Source: Opitutus sp. GAS368 (GTDB taxonomy: Bacteria; Verrucomicrobiota; Verrucomicrobiae; Opitutales; UBA953). From it: a DNA stretch of 5,904 nucleotides. Where the stretch lies: positions 1 through 5,904 of the forward strand of contig CALQQQ010000082.1 in NCBI GenBank assembly GCA_943332745.1, written 5' to 3'. This document shows positions 5,887 through 5,904 of the stretch, piece after piece. Every line of letters starts with the position of its first letter. Positions within the stretch are counted from its first letter, which is position 1. Both the position numbers and the translations under genes were made by a program. The notes beneath the pieces were generated by a model. That model did not search any database, was not told the origin of the DNA, and saw nothing but the letters and a program-made list of their open reading frames with translations.

Positions 5887-5904
5887 ATGCCCCTGCGTCG
5901 CCTC
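5887..5904 (+). CDS. Start of a downstream gene (3' partial, six codons)
   Basis: An ATG with a well-placed GGAGG (5876-5880) opens a frame reading MPLRRL up to the window edge. The start is supported only by the ribosome binding site and by lying 78 bp past the previous stop on the same strand. The frame is also open upstream through at least 5821, so an earlier start is not strictly excluded, although no ATG is seen there in frame. Function is unknown; a short basic N-terminus would be compatible with, but does not show, an export signal. Confidence -1.

Overview
The window looks like chromosomal DNA from a Verrucomicrobiota bacterium, plausibly of the Opitutales type, or failing that another PVC-superphylum member. 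The assignment rests on gene families rather than a marker gene. The first gene is a Pirellula/Verrucomicrobium-type membrane-bound dehydrogenase/HEAT/heme-binding CxxCH protein, a family almost confined to Planctomycetota and Verrucomicrobiota. The second joins an SGNH/GDSL hydrolase to a DUF1080 (3-keto-disaccharide hydrolase) domain, an architecture typical of the same phyla. The DNA is GC-rich and densely coding, and every supported gene is on the + strand.

Layout: (i) 3-1934, the 3' part of the heme-binding CxxCH gene, whose true start lies before the window. (ii) 1953-3287, secreted SGNH hydrolase + DUF1080 fusion. (iii) 3313-4083, TSUP (TauE/SafE) family membrane transporter. (iv) 4126-5031, SMP-30/gluconolactonase-like beta-propeller lipoprotein. 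(v) 5128-5808, a second secreted SGNH/GDSL hydrolase of a different subfamily. (vi) 5887-5904, the first six codons of another gene behind a strong Shine-Dalgarno. Gaps are 18, 25, 42, 96 and 78 bp, so genes i-iv could form one transcription unit. The 96-bp gap after gene iv holds a long imperfect stem-loop and is a likely transcript boundary or processing site. The 78-bp gap after gene v holds two hairpins and resembles a dispersed intergenic repeat.

Working together (inference): three genes have visible export signals, the fusion and second SGNH hydrolase by Sec signal peptides and the propeller by a lipobox. The heme-binding protein is expected to be exported from its family. The TSUP protein is the only clear inner-membrane transporter. 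The set fits envelope-located carbohydrate processing: de-esterification by SGNH enzymes, possible sugar oxidation with electrons passed to the c-type heme of gene i, cleavage of 3-keto-glycosides by the DUF1080 domain, and opening of lactones by the SMP-30-like protein. No sulfatase, glycoside hydrolase or SusC/D-like gene is visible here, so the substrate is unknown. I saw no tRNA, rRNA, CRISPR array, transposase or phage gene, and no clearly novel defence or mobile system. The most unusual items are the two structured intergenic regions and the oxidise-then-cleave gene grouping.
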